DNA of 64,000 nt from a virus. Positions 52,852-63,778 of this stretch are shown here, one piece after another (within the stretch, counting starts at the first letter, position 1; every line of letters starts with the position of its first letter). The position numbers were made by a program, and so were the translations under genes. The notes below the pieces were generated by a model that saw nothing but the letters and a program-made list of their open reading frames with translations, was not told the DNA's origin and did not search any database. Where the stretch lies: the IMG/VR virus record IMGVR_UViG_3300042892_005961, positions 124,001 to 188,000 of that record, one strand, 5' to 3'.

Positions 52852-55800
52852 TTACACTTTCTCCAATTTAAAATAAACAATATCACCATCTTGTAAATCT
52901 AAATCTTTCATCAATTTAGGTGATAGAGCAATTCCATATTCTTTTTCATCCCTAATATTGTCAATTGGACCTCTAGCTATTGGTTTAGTTTTATCTGAAC
53001 TATCTTGATGATTTACTGTTATATTTTTATTTTTATTTGGATTTAGGAAAAGTGTTTTATAATCTGTTAATGTTTCATTAACATCCATTTTATCTAAAAT
53101 AAATCTGGTTGAATAGAAATAATTTTTATCACTAAATTGTCTAATATTACCCCAAGTAAACGCTGGATCTTGTTTAAAATTAGATTTAGTTATTAAAGAC
53201 ATACTATCTGTATCGTTCATTGAATAATTTGATTCTCCCATTCTAACCACCTGTGCTCTTAACCATTTATCTCCTTTATATTCAACTTGAACAATATATC
53301 TAAATTCATTAAATCCATTATATGGTATTCCATTTACGGTTACTCCCACATCGTCTAAAGTAACCTTTTCTCCCGGTACTTTCTTTTTATCAGGACCCAT
53401 ATCATATGTGTATTGACTACCATCGGCAGTGACAATAGATGCACTTGTTTCCGTAACTTTATCTGAACCATTAACCCTATTGATTGCCTTTTGTTGTAGT
53501 TTATCAAATAATGTTCTATAACTTGACATAAATGAATCTGTCAAATCTGGTAATGCCGTGTATGGCATTCTTGATCCTTTAAATTTGGTTACAATATTAT
53601 TATTTCTAATTTCATGACCAACTTCAGTTATCCAATATGTTCCTTTAAACATAGGGATATTTTTTAAATAGAAAAACATCGTAGGTTGTATCATAACATT
53701 ACCCATACAAGTTATTTCACATGTGTATGCCGCTTGTCTATAATACTCATATAAACCAATATCAACATTATGTGATGATGAACCTGATTCACTTCTAGCT
53801 AAGTTTTCTAATACATAAAATGACTCTGTAGTATTTTTAATTGATGCCTGATCTAAACTAATACCTTTAAAAATACTTTGATTTTGATCTCCAAAACTTA
53901 CTTCAAATGCAACTACTTTATTTGTTTTAGATAAATCTCCTGTTTGAAATACTTTAGGTAAAGTAATCATAACTGGATTGTTATTGGTATTACCAATATT
54001 AAAACTATCGTCAGTAAATCTATATTTTTTATTATCTGACATATCAGGTCTTGTCGAATTTTTACCTACATATTGTACAATAATTTTAGGTGATGATTCT
54101 TGATAATCAACTTCTAAGAATGTTCCAAATATATTTTGTGCTATTTTTTTGGATGGTGTTAATTTAGGTGTGTTTGAAAAATTTGTTCCATAGAAATTAA
54201 TATAAGCTGGTAATGCCCTTAAATCAAAACCCGTATCTTGTAATAATATTGATATTGAACTGAATAAATTTTGTTTAATGTTTTCGGGTTCTCCTAAATT
54301 AAGTAATCGTGCTATGTCTATATAATATTCATTACCTATGTCTTTATTGGCCTTATCTAAAAATAAAAACTCTTCTAAAAGTGACCTTTGACCTATAGAA
54401 TTTCCTGCAATCCATTTATCGTTCATAGATTTAAAGAAATTATATAACTCAACCTTTAATGGTTTATTATTATAACCATCAAAAAAATCTATTTTACTTT
54501 TAGATTCTTCAATATTAAAAGATGAAAATTGAGGTATCAAAGTACTAAAGAATAATGACATTCTATTATTTAGACCTGTATTATTTTCACTATTAAAAAT
54601 AATATTTTTATATAGATATTGTTGGAATGTATATTTGTCTCGTGTTCCTCCATTTTTTATATATCCCGCATAAATGTATATTAACGATCTAAACATCAAC
54701 ACATTTGATTCACTTAGTTTAATATTATTATCATCGAAGAAATCTAAATATTCATTATTATTACCAGTATCCGTTAGATTTAAATATGGTCCAACATATA
54801 ATTGAATATATTTTGTATCTCCCGATTGTGCGGTCAAATCGTAAGTATCGTATTTAAATTTATCTGTTTTATTAATATCAATAAAACCATTAATTACATG
54901 TGGGTCTAACTCTTTTGGGTTTCCGATTGTTATGTTTATTAAATCATTATTTGATAATAATGAAGTTGTAATTGTTTTTAATTTTTCAGACTGTTTAATT
55001 TTTAAATTCTGAATTTGGGTATCGATATTATCAGAATCACCATTTTTATCATATGAAAGGTTTACAATGTCTCTTAATACTTCTTGGAACTTACCGTATT
55101 TTGTTAAACTAAATGATTTATCGGAATAATTTAAATTAACTTTTTCAGACGCAAAGTTTAAAAAGTGAGTTTCAAAATCTTCTAACATTTGTGGATTAAA
55201 CGTTGCAATTAAATCAAATACCTTTTTGTTGTTACTACTTAAATTATAAAAATTACCTATTGTTCTATTATACTCTTCTGGTGAAAAAAATGTCTCATTA
55301 CTATATTTGTTATTAATATACTCATCTTCCCAAATAATTCTAAAATTATTTTGTTCTTCTAACGCAAAAGAATTATCACTAAATGGTGTGTCATTATTTA
55401 CTAATGATTGTTTTTTACCGTGATGTAAGTTACCACCTGTGGACGGTAATAAAGTATACCCATTATTTCCATTATTAACATATTGTGTCCAATAATTAAT
55501 TTTGTTGGTTCCTCTACTATCGTATTTTTTTAATTTTAATTTTCCATTTGTAATTGCGGTTGTATAATTTTCAGTGGCACCACTTAGATATATGAAGAAA
55601 CTATCGTTGTTTACTACATTATAAAAAACATTATCATAATAAGGATGTATACCTACATCAGTATAACCACTAGTGTCACCAGTATATTTAACAGATTGAG
55701 TTTCCCCTGAATTAGTAAAAAATGTTAAGTTATTTTGATTATCAAAAAATTGTCTTCCGTTTATATTTGTTGTGGTTCCACCTGATAAAAATCCTTCTTT

Positions 55801-58662
55801 TAGAACAACATTTGAACTGTTTTTTTGAACGTCTAATATATCTTTACCTTCTAATATATATTTTTTGTATCTGTGATAAATTGATCCCCATTTCAACATT
55901 AAAAAATAAGGAACATATTGTGACGTGCTAATTTCTCTAAATAATGATGAAACCATTATAATTGATCCTTCATAATTTACATTATCATCTAAATCAACAA
56001 AAGGTAATGAATTTAAAAATAAATAAGCTGAAGCGGTATATCTACCGTTTGGTCCGTTGACATCTGTATCCATAAAATCCGCAAACAATTGTTTATGGAA
56101 ATATGGGGTGTTTAATATGTTAGTTTTATTATTATCAACATTAATTGGCATTGAAAATAAATTACTTGTATAACCCGATTTTACCCAAAATTTAGAGTCT
56201 TTTTTACCTGATATTAATCCTTGTGTTGTATCGATTTCTAAAAACCCTTGATATGTAAAATTATCTACTCCAAATTTATCAACAGAGGTCCCATTAAGAT
56301 TTAAATAACTTAAATATTTCGTTGAACTGAATGGATATATGTTTGTCCTATAATCATCAACTCTATAATTTAATAAATTATTTTTTAATTTTGGGTATAC
56401 TTCAACGTCATTAAATGTACGGATCGGAAAATATTGTTTAATGGAATATGATTGTGAATAAAATGATTTTAAATAATCTGTTGTTGGTAAACTATCTAAA
56501 TAATAATTATAACTCTCAAATGGTGCAATTTTCTGTAATTGTAATAAAAGATCAGTTTGACTTTTGATACTATCTTTTAATAATTTTCTTAGATTATTAT
56601 CTCCTTTTACCGATTCTAATATATTTTGAAATTCAATATTCGCCAATTCTTTAATTGTATCTTTATTAAATGTATCGACTAAATTATATGTTAATGCCCT
56701 TTCATAAATTTCATATACAAATGATGATGGTGTTTTATTTACATAAGGTAATATATTAGTAACTGAATTAGCCGTATTGATTTTCTTTATTTTATTAACA
56801 TCAGTATCAGTTTCAAATTGTGTTTTATTTTTATCAACTCCACTCTCTTTATTTGTTAATGAATCCACTTTATTTGTTGATATTCCAATATATGTTTCAA
56901 TAAACTCAACTTCAGGCCATCTAACCGGATTATCCGAACCTAATCTAACATGAAAATCGGGGTCTCCAGGATAAATAATTGTATTTTCTTTACCTAAAAT
57001 AGTTGATTTTAATTCCGGCCACGGATATATCGACTCTCCTTTTGATTCTTTAGAAAATTCACCTACTACTTTTTTTCTTGTGTCCGCCTGATCAATTGCT
57101 CTTCTGTGTACGTCTTTCATTAAACGTATTAGAACTTCAGCATTGGCCAATATAACTGCAAAAATATTTCTAATTGTGGGTTCAAATCCAAAACCGTTCT
57201 TTTTATTACGAACAATTTCGTTCATTTTTTTCTCCACATCATTTTCCAATCTATTTCTTTGTTGTTCAAAACTTCTTCTAACGTCTCGAATATCATCGAC
57301 TAATTTCTCAATTGCAACCGCAACAAATTTTTGGTCATCGGTTGTGGTATAACCACTTATTCCCTCTATTTTGTTAATACCTAAACTATTTTTTGAAAAA
57401 ACAGAAGTTGTATTATTAATTAAAGATGGTTGTTGTGGTTTACTTGATAAAAAATTAGTAAACATTTGATTTTCATTTATTTTTTTATCATATAATTTTA
57501 ATAAATTTTCTAATGTTCCATTACCATCACCTATTACTTGTGTTGTTTTCTTTTTGTCCTCGTTATTAACATAAAAATATTGAACTATTGTACCGTTCGG
57601 TTGCTTGGAGTTTAATGAATTTACAGGAGTGTTAATTAAATTACTTGATGCCCACGATCTAACTGACTTTTCATATTCATCTATAGTTTCACCAAATTCT
57701 TTTGTGGCAGCAAATAATCTCATGTCAACCACTTGATCAAATATTTGTTTTTCCAATAAAGAATCTAAATTAGATGCAATAGTTAAAATTTCTCTAACTG
57801 TTTTTACTGGAAAATCTTTTGGTATAAGTCCTTTTAATTTATATTCATTATAAACTGTCTTTAATATTTCGTACCCTCTTGAAGATTTTTTTAATTCTTC
57901 TTTTTCTAATCCTAAAGTTTCATTAAAACGAGTTGTTCGTGTTGACTCATTAGGAAAAAGATATGGGGCATTTAATATTCCTTGTAATGGAATATCGGAC
58001 AACCACGCATATGTTGATCCAACGAATGTTGTACTAACTTCAAAATTACCACTAGATTCATTAAATTTACTTGTAAACTTAACTAAATGAAGTCTATATT
58101 TGATCGCTTTACCATAATAACCTTTTACCGTTAAATAAAATATTGGCCAAGGTATATGAAAGAATGCTTTATATGGTGAATTTTCAGGTGATTCAAATAA
58201 TGTTTTACCTCTTACATCAATAAAATTTATTCGAACTTGTGGTATCGCATTAAATCCTTTAATTTCTATTGAAATACTATCGATACCAAAGGACTGTCCA
58301 GTTTTATCTGATTGAAAAAATTCACCTGTTGGATTACCTTTATTATCTTTTTTTTCTTCTGTATTTAAAAATGAGTCAGTCCATGTTGTATCATAGTCTT
58401 GTCCGTCTCCATTTTTTAGAAAATTAAGGGTTCCACTTGCAATACTTGTTAATGTGTTAGTTTCATTATCTGATACTAAAATAGATCTTGGAACGATGTC
58501 CGCCTCTAAATTAACATACATGATTAACTTTTCCGCTTGTATGTTTCTTGGGTTTACATTTCCATCCGCGTCAACAGTTGAGTTTGGGTCAATATAAATT
58601 AAATTATTTTGATCAACTTTTACTTGTATATCTTCAGTATTTGTTACGTTATTTTTCACCAT
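52852..58662 (-). CDS. Giant baseplate hub-like protein
   Basis: This 1936-residue protein is β-rich with repeated Asn/Asp/Tyr strands. Near residues 1640-1705 the stretch EYYRQAAYTCEITCMGNVMIQPTMFFYLK ... GTYWITEVGHEI resembles the late-control D/hub fold (gp27/gpD-like), with a β-barrel that binds the tail-tube end. The C-terminus (ALSPKLMKDLDLQDGDIVYFKLE) looks like a small β-barrel. The N-terminal region (INFIDVRGKTLFESPENSPYKAFFHIPWPIFYL) is shared by analogous large-phage proteins as I recall. It is probably the central hub or a peripheral ring. Confidence 0.6.
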   Translation of the reverse strand: MVKNNVTNTEDIQVKVDQNNLIYIDPNSTVDADGNVNPRNIQAEKLIMYVNLEADIVPRSILVSDNETNTLTSIASGTLNFLKNGDGQDYDTTWTDSFLNTEEKKDNKGNPTGEFFQSDKTGQSFGIDSISIEIKGFNAIPQVRINFIDVRGKTLFESPENSPYKAFFHIPWPIFYLTVKGYYGKAIKYRLHLVKFTSKFNESSGNFEVSTTFVGSTYAWLSDIPLQGILNAPYLFPNESTRTTRFNETLGLEKEELKKSSRGYEILKTVYNEYKLKGLIPKDFPVKTVREILTIASNLDSLLEKQIFDQVVDMRLFAATKEFGETIDEYEKSVRSWASSNLINTPVNSLNSKQPNGTIVQYFYVNNEDKKKTTQVIGDGNGTLENLLKLYDKKINENQMFTNFLSSKPQQPSLINNTTSVFSKNSLGINKIEGISGYTTTDDQKFVAVAIEKLVDDIRDVRRSFEQQRNRLENDVEKKMNEIVRNKKNGFGFEPTIRNIFAVILANAEVLIRLMKDVHRRAIDQADTRKKVVGEFSKESKGESIYPWPELKSTILGKENTIIYPGDPDFHVRLGSDNPVRWPEVEFIETYIGISTNKVDSLTNKESGVDKNKTQFETDTDVNKIKKINTANSVTNILPYVNKTPSSFVYEIYERALTYNLVDTFNKDTIKELANIEFQNILESVKGDNNLRKLLKDSIKSQTDLLLQLQKIAPFESYNYYLDSLPTTDYLKSFYSQSYSIKQYFPIRTFNDVEVYPKLKNNLLNYRVDDYRTNIYPFSSTKYLSYLNLNGTSVDKFGVDNFTYQGFLEIDTTQGLISGKKDSKFWVKSGYTSNLFSMPINVDNNKTNILNTPYFHKQLFADFMDTDVNGPNGRYTASAYLFLNSLPFVDLDDNVNYEGSIIMVSSLFREISTSQYVPYFLMLKWGSIYHRYKKYILEGKDILDVQKNSSNVVLKEGFLSGGTTTNINGRQFFDNQNNLTFFTNSGETQSVKYTGDTSGYTDVGIHPYYDNVFYNVVNNDSFFIYLSGATENYTTAITNGKLKLKKYDSRGTNKINYWTQYVNNGNNGYTLLPSTGGNLHHGKKQSLVNNDTPFSDNSFALEEQNNFRIIWEDEYINNKYSNETFFSPEEYNRTIGNFYNLSSNNKKVFDLIATFNPQMLEDFETHFLNFASEKVNLNYSDKSFSLTKYGKFQEVLRDIVNLSYDKNGDSDNIDTQIQNLKIKQSEKLKTITTSLLSNNDLINITIGNPKELDPHVINGFIDINKTDKFKYDTYDLTAQSGDTKYIQLYVGPYLNLTDTGNNNEYLDFFDDNNIKLSESNVLMFRSLIYIYAGYIKNGGTRDKYTFQQYLYKNIIFNSENNTGLNNRMSLFFSTLIPQFSSFNIEESKSKIDFFDGYNNKPLKVELYNFFKSMNDKWIAGNSIGQRSLLEEFLFLDKANKDIGNEYYIDIARLLNLGEPENIKQNLFSSISILLQDTGFDLRALPAYINFYGTNFSNTPKLTPSKKIAQNIFGTFLEVDYQESSPKIIVQYVGKNSTRPDMSDNKKYRFTDDSFNIGNTNNNPVMITLPKVFQTGDLSKTNKVVAFEVSFGDQNQSIFKGISLDQASIKNTTESFYVLENLARSESGSSSHNVDIGLYEYYRQAAYTCEITCMGNVMIQPTMFFYLKNIPMFKGTYWITEVGHEIRNNNIVTKFKGSRMPYTALPDLTDSFMSSYRTLFDKLQQKAINRVNGSDKVTETSASIVTADGSQYTYDMGPDKKKVPGEKVTLDDVGVTVNGIPYNGFNEFRYIVQVEYKGDKWLRAQVVRMGESNYSMNDTDSMSLITKSNFKQDPAFTWGNIRQFSDKNYFYSTRFILDKMDVNETLTDYKTLFLNPNKNKNITVNHQDSSDKTKPIARGPIDNIRDEKEYGIALSPKLMKDLDLQDGDIVYFKLEKV

Positions 58663-58975
58663 AATATAGATTATACAATTCTACACCTCTTTTATAATCT
58701 TGTAAAGAGCTAATTAATGGGTACGGTATTCTTATGAAGAAATTATCTGGTATATCAAATTCTAAACTTCCCGCCTGTGGATTTGCTAACATAATTAACC
58801 ATCCAAAAGTGGGTCCACCATAATATTCTTGTGACATTTTATCTAATCTGTCTTTACCTTTCTTAAATAAAATATATTTATCCGTTCCTTTAATTGGGAT
58901 TTCAATTCCCGGTACAATTCTAAATGTACCATCATCTATAAAAAACTGATACCTATCAAAATAATCCCTACTCAT
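58649..58975 (-). CDS. 53: Gp53/LysM-like baseplate wedge protein
   Basis: The 108-residue protein reads YILFKKGKDRLDKMSQEYYGGPTFGWLIMLANP ... DIPDNFFIRIPYPL, a LysM/tail-protein-X-like fold as in gp53. It overlaps the flanking genes by 14 and 4 bp. Such proteins clip wedges of the baseplate together. The family match rests on the RLDKMSQEYYGxPxxGWLI motif. Confidence 0.65.
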   Translation of the reverse strand: MSRDYFDRYQFFIDDGTFRIVPGIEIPIKGTDKYILFKKGKDRLDKMSQEYYGGPTFGWLIMLANPQAGSLEFDIPDNFFIRIPYPLISSLQDYKRGVELYNLYYGEK

Positions 58976-61900
58976 TTTCTATAATAGTTTAATTTATCTG
59001 TCACATTATTTGATGATCCGAATAACTTTTTAACTTCATCTATAATAGTTATTACAGTTTCTTCTGATTCTCCCATTGGTTCCAAATCAATCTTAATTTG
59101 TTTATCATTTTTACGAACAGGATCTTTACTAAATTTAATATTAATTTCCGATGGTTGGTATAGTGATTGATTTAATTTTTTAGTTATTCTGTCCAAAAGA
59201 TCATTATCCGTTGTAGATAAAGTAGTTCCTATTTTACTAACTATAGATGATTTATCATCGTAAAATAATACTCTTATAATGTCTTCAGCAATTTCAAATG
59301 TATATTGTATATTTAAAAAGTTAATTGAAGTATCTAATTTAGAATACATCTTTTCGGTATTCTTTTTTATATGTTCAATACAATCACTATAATTTGAATA
59401 GAAGCTTACTTTTCTTTGTTCGTCTGTTGTTCCGTCTAATTTATATATATTCTTTGTTACTTTTTCTTTTTCAATTTTAACATCTCTAGCGTATTTTGTA
59501 ATAAAATTAACATTATCAATAGATTTAATTAATTCATTTCTATTATTTTCAAAATCTGTAATATTTTTAAATGTTGATAAATCAATCATTTTTGATGGTA
59601 TTTGTTCTATCACATACGAGTGTAGAACATTAGCAACATCATCTTTTATATTTAATGGAATGGTGTCCTCAAGTTTCAATATCTTTAAAATATAATACTT
59701 ATCTGATAAGAAGTTAAGGTCATTTAAATAAGTTTTTAACGAATCGGCGGTGTGATTACATAGTGAAGGTAAACTAGAATTGTTAGGATATAATCCAAAT
59801 AAATTTAAAGTTGTTGCCGCTCCACCGGTTTCCACATCATAAACATTTATTTTACGATAATCTTTATTAAAAACTAAATTTGTTAAATGTTTACCATATT
59901 TTGTTAGAGTACTATTATAAAAACTTTCATATGAGACAAAATATTGACTTGTATTTTTATAAAGATTATCAATAACGGTCGTATAATCTAATGCCGATCC
60001 ATCTATCAAAGCACCAATATATTGTCCTTCAGATACGTTATTTTTACTAGGACTATCTTTTAGTAATGTTGGTGGAAATAATTTATCGTTTAAACCTTGT
60101 ATGAATTCTTTTGTAAATTCATTTGCATCCATACCTCCTATTTTTGTATTAGTAGATTCAGATCTTTCGTCGTACATTTCAGTATTTGCGTAGAAATTTG
60201 ACGATAACGCATTTTGTAATCTTTCAATAGGTCTTTCTAAACCTTGTCCACCTAAGAAATTCAATTGTATTGTTACAGTTGCAATCATAGGTTGTATTCC
60301 AATACCTTCAGAATTCAAATCCCATACGTTTTCTTCAAATTGAATATTAAGATCTCTAATAACAACTTTTGAATTATAGAAATCACCAACTCTTAACACA
60401 CAAACAGGTGGGGGTCCAAATGTTGTATTTCTCGCATTTATATCGGAATCATCAGATGATCCTTTTATTGGTATTGTGTTGCCTGGTCTTAAACATTGTT
60501 GTAAAAACGTCAATCGTGAGTTCAAACCTTCAGGAGTCATTGAGTGAAATCCAGGATGAAAATATCTTAATTTTTCTTTTAATGAACTATAAATCATTGG
60601 AGACGTTTCTTCTAATTTCTTAAAATAAAACTCTTCAGATAATGTTTTCATTATGATTCTTTTCATCAAATCAATAGGTGGTTTAGTTTTGTTAGTACTA
60701 ACATTACCCGTAGGTGACATTCTTATACTAGACACGTTTGAAGGTCCATCTACATTCGTTTTAGTATCGTAATCGATTGATACTGTAGATTGTCTACATC
60801 CATATGATAATGGTGAAAATCGGTTTAAATTTGGAGTTTCATACGTTACTCTACCACAGTCAACATTATCTACGTTTTTTTTCTTTCCGTAATTAATTGT
60901 TCTAAAAATTATAGACTTATCTAAACCATCAAAACCTAAATCTAAGTTTAAGGTATAATTAACTTCAATTGGAAACACTTCGAATCCTGGTGAAAACTCT
61001 TTCGATGTTACGTTTTTAAACTCCCACTTATCTTTTATAAATGGGTTTAATGTTTCTATAACATATTTAACAATAGAATGTGATCTCCTCATAGATAAGT
61101 TATAATCACTAACATCATCTCCTGTAGCTGAAGTTGTAGATCCAATTAAAACAACAATGTCACTATTTATATTTTTATTTTCTATATTTGTTTTTAATTT
61201 TTTAATTGCCGCTTTAAAACTATCAAAGTTTGTTTGTTGATTTTCAAAAACTTTTAATAAATCATCTTTAACATTTTGAATTGATTGTGTCGATTCTGGT
61301 CCGCTTATATTATCTTTTCCAAATACATTAACTAAATCTGTTTTTTTATTTTGACTAATAATAGTGATTAATGCGGTCTCTAATCGAGCCAATGCAGTTT
61401 GTTGATTTGTTGTTCCACTTAAACTTTGGGCAATATCATTATAATTCTGAATTGATTTAAAACTTGTTCCACTATCACTATCTGGATCTGAATTAGGGAA
61501 TATTAATTTTACCTTTAATGATTCATTTTTCTTATTAGCATCGTTTGTTGAACTTCCTTCAGGATTATTCCCCACTATAGTCGGAACAGCATCTTTTAAT
61601 CGATTAATGTCATTTGGATTTTTATTGGTGTTTAAATAATTCTGTATTGCAGTAATATCATCTTCATTTAAATTTGCGTATGTTCTTATTAAACTATAAA
61701 AATCAATATCTTTTGCTCCCGCAAAAAATGAATTAATATAATCATCCGCCTGTTCATCGTTTAAATTTTTAAAATGTTCTCTAACAAGTAAATTCATAAT
61801 ACTTGGGTGATCCACAACAATTTTAAAATTTAATGTTCCACTTCTTTCAGTATTTTGATATGTATAAATTGGTTCGGGTCTACCTAAAAACGTATTAGAT

Positions 61901-63738
61901 TCCCATTTAGCACTATTTTGTTCAGATACTTTTAAATCATATGGTGGAAACCACATTACTCTACCTCCGTTAGGTCCTCTTTCTGAGAAAGGTAAATCAT
62001 TTACTGTATAACCTGGTAATGTTGATGAACCCCATGCTAAATTTTCAATTGACAACATATACTTTTTAGCATAAAAATTTTTCTCTCCTCTAACAATATT
62101 TGTTGAACCTGGAAATTCAGGGTTAGTCGTTCCGTCCGACATAGGAGCCATATTCAAATTCCATGTATCTGACATAACACTTCCATCAAAACGTCTTATA
62201 CCTTTTCTTCTAAATGGTGTTTCTTTTCCCTTATAATATGGTTTATCTTCCGTTTCCTTATAAAATGGCATTGTATTACCATAATTAAAATATGGTCTAT
62301 CTTTAGTCCATACTCTTGCATATTCAACACCTATATCTCTACCTGAATTATCTATATATTTTACACCTGAACCTCTTGATATTAATGTGTCTCCATCTTT
62401 AAAATATCTACTTGTTTGATCAATAACGTGACCGATATGTGCTAAAGAATCTCCACCATTTTGTGGTTTTGAATCTAATATTTGTTGAGTAACTTCTAAA
62501 ATTGAATCTGGTCTAAATTTATATCTTGTAGATAAATCTTCATTAATATTTTGTAAATTTACACCTTTGGTTGTTCCATTTTTACTAGCCCATGTTAATT
62601 TACCACCTATTTTACCTCCCTGTGTAATATTTTTATTACTATGAAAAAGTTCAGCAGCAATTGTATCAAACATTAATGAAAGATAATAACTACTTCTTAT
62701 TGGTCTACCACTAAATAAATCGGTAGTGGCGTTTTTAACATTATTTGCTCTATCATCTCCAATATATGCAGCTCCGGCTGGTGCCTCAACACCTAATATA
62801 CTTTTAACACCTTGAGCAACCATACTCGGTATTCTACCTAATCCGGTTGACATTTGAGATCTTGCACCTGTTGTATAGTTAGGAGCATAAGCGTTGAAAC
62901 TTAATAAATCAAATAATCTATACTTTGTGGCATCTCCCATATTTTCAATTAATATGTCGGACGGTTTTCTTGTTGGTAAAGGTCTTCTTTGAATACCTAC
63001 AATTGAACCTAATACCCCCGTTAAATCTTGCCATACTTTAGTCCCCGTAGAAACGTCTGTAGGTCTTACATTAATGGGTGCTCTTGGGTTTGTTAAGTAA
63101 TCTCCAGGTATTGTACTAAACGGTAATTGTGTTCCCGCCACGGTACCTAAAAAATCAATTCCTTTACCTAATATACTTCTAGATGCGGTAATTTTTTCAT
63201 TACCCTCAATTAAAGGTTGTTTACCTCTAATAATGTTTATTAGTGTGTTAGTATTACCTAATAATGCTTCTCCTATTTTATTTTTAGCAACCGTTGCGGT
63301 ATATAAATTTTGATTAATTCTTGCTAAAACAGGACCATTACTATTGGTTCTAATATTATGTGCTGCAAACTTAAATAATTCGGATTCTGTATCATAACTT
63401 CTAGTGGCCATAATACTAATCAAATTTTCGTCCGTCTTTACAAAATATGGATATAAATTTAAATTTGCTCTTCTTGGTAAATCTGCTATTGTTTCTTTAA
63501 TGAAATATTCCGTTGGTTTAAAAATATTAGATTTTTGAGGAACCAAAAGATCATTCTTTCTATTGTCGTCGACTTGAGGAAGTAATAGATTTGGACTGTC
63601 TCCTAATGTTTGAATACTATAATCATCACTTTTAAAGGTTTTAGGAGACGGACTTCTTCCGTAAACAGGATCTAAGGTCCTATTTAACATTCTATCTCTA
63701 ATGTCCTTAGTAGCGTCAAAACTTAAGTATTTTGGCAT
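58972..63738 (-). CDS. Giant baseplate/tail protein with OmpA-like domain
   Basis: This 1588-residue protein is mostly β-rich (YMLSIENLAWGSSTLPGYTV; WFPPYDLKVSEQN). Near residues 740-930 it contains an OmpA-like pattern: a strand LKVKLIFPNSDPDSDSG, an insertion, then SDIVVLIGSTTSATGDD and YNLSMRRSHSIVKYVIETL. These match the NxxLSxxRAxxVxxYL helix of OmpA peptidoglycan-binding domains. A helical C-terminal third follows. The domain could anchor the tail to cell-wall peptidoglycan on infection. Confidence 0.62.
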   Translation of the reverse strand: MPKYLSFDATKDIRDRMLNRTLDPVYGRSPSPKTFKSDDYSIQTLGDSPNLLLPQVDDNRKNDLLVPQKSNIFKPTEYFIKETIADLPRRANLNLYPYFVKTDENLISIMATRSYDTESELFKFAAHNIRTNSNGPVLARINQNLYTATVAKNKIGEALLGNTNTLINIIRGKQPLIEGNEKITASRSILGKGIDFLGTVAGTQLPFSTIPGDYLTNPRAPINVRPTDVSTGTKVWQDLTGVLGSIVGIQRRPLPTRKPSDILIENMGDATKYRLFDLLSFNAYAPNYTTGARSQMSTGLGRIPSMVAQGVKSILGVEAPAGAAYIGDDRANNVKNATTDLFSGRPIRSSYYLSLMFDTIAAELFHSNKNITQGGKIGGKLTWASKNGTTKGVNLQNINEDLSTRYKFRPDSILEVTQQILDSKPQNGGDSLAHIGHVIDQTSRYFKDGDTLISRGSGVKYIDNSGRDIGVEYARVWTKDRPYFNYGNTMPFYKETEDKPYYKGKETPFRRKGIRRFDGSVMSDTWNLNMAPMSDGTTNPEFPGSTNIVRGEKNFYAKKYMLSIENLAWGSSTLPGYTVNDLPFSERGPNGGRVMWFPPYDLKVSEQNSAKWESNTFLGRPEPIYTYQNTERSGTLNFKIVVDHPSIMNLLVREHFKNLNDEQADDYINSFFAGAKDIDFYSLIRTYANLNEDDITAIQNYLNTNKNPNDINRLKDAVPTIVGNNPEGSSTNDANKKNESLKVKLIFPNSDPDSDSGTSFKSIQNYNDIAQSLSGTTNQQTALARLETALITIISQNKKTDLVNVFGKDNISGPESTQSIQNVKDDLLKVFENQQTNFDSFKAAIKKLKTNIENKNINSDIVVLIGSTTSATGDDVSDYNLSMRRSHSIVKYVIETLNPFIKDKWEFKNVTSKEFSPGFEVFPIEVNYTLNLDLGFDGLDKSIIFRTINYGKKKNVDNVDCGRVTYETPNLNRFSPLSYGCRQSTVSIDYDTKTNVDGPSNVSSIRMSPTGNVSTNKTKPPIDLMKRIIMKTLSEEFYFKKLEETSPMIYSSLKEKLRYFHPGFHSMTPEGLNSRLTFLQQCLRPGNTIPIKGSSDDSDINARNTTFGPPPVCVLRVGDFYNSKVVIRDLNIQFEENVWDLNSEGIGIQPMIATVTIQLNFLGGQGLERPIERLQNALSSNFYANTEMYDERSESTNTKIGGMDANEFTKEFIQGLNDKLFPPTLLKDSPSKNNVSEGQYIGALIDGSALDYTTVIDNLYKNTSQYFVSYESFYNSTLTKYGKHLTNLVFNKDYRKINVYDVETGGAATTLNLFGLYPNNSSLPSLCNHTADSLKTYLNDLNFLSDKYYILKILKLEDTIPLNIKDDVANVLHSYVIEQIPSKMIDLSTFKNITDFENNRNELIKSIDNVNFITKYARDVKIEKEKVTKNIYKLDGTTDEQRKVSFYSNYSDCIEHIKKNTEKMYSKLDTSINFLNIQYTFEIAEDIIRVLFYDDKSSIVSKIGTTLSTTDNDLLDRITKKLNQSLYQPSEINIKFSKDPVRKNDKQIKIDLEPMGESEETVITIIDEVKKLFGSSNNVTDKLNYYRK

Positions 63739-63752
63739 TATCTTCTTTTATC

Positions 63753-63760
63753 TATAAATA
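63753..63760 (-). promoter_or_regulatory. TATTTATA element before 58972-63738 gene
   Basis: TATTTATA on the coding strand ends 14 nt before the ATG at 63738 in the 40-bp gap to the upstream gene. It is flanked by a short palindrome (TTATCTATTTATAGATAA). Confidence 0.4.
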
Positions 63761-63778
63761 GATAATATATGATTTTAA

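Noticed and set aside
52809-52889. N-terminal extension of the 52605 gene
   Set aside because: It would overlap the end of the 1936-residue gene and the TATTTATA element; the ATG at 52808 fits better.
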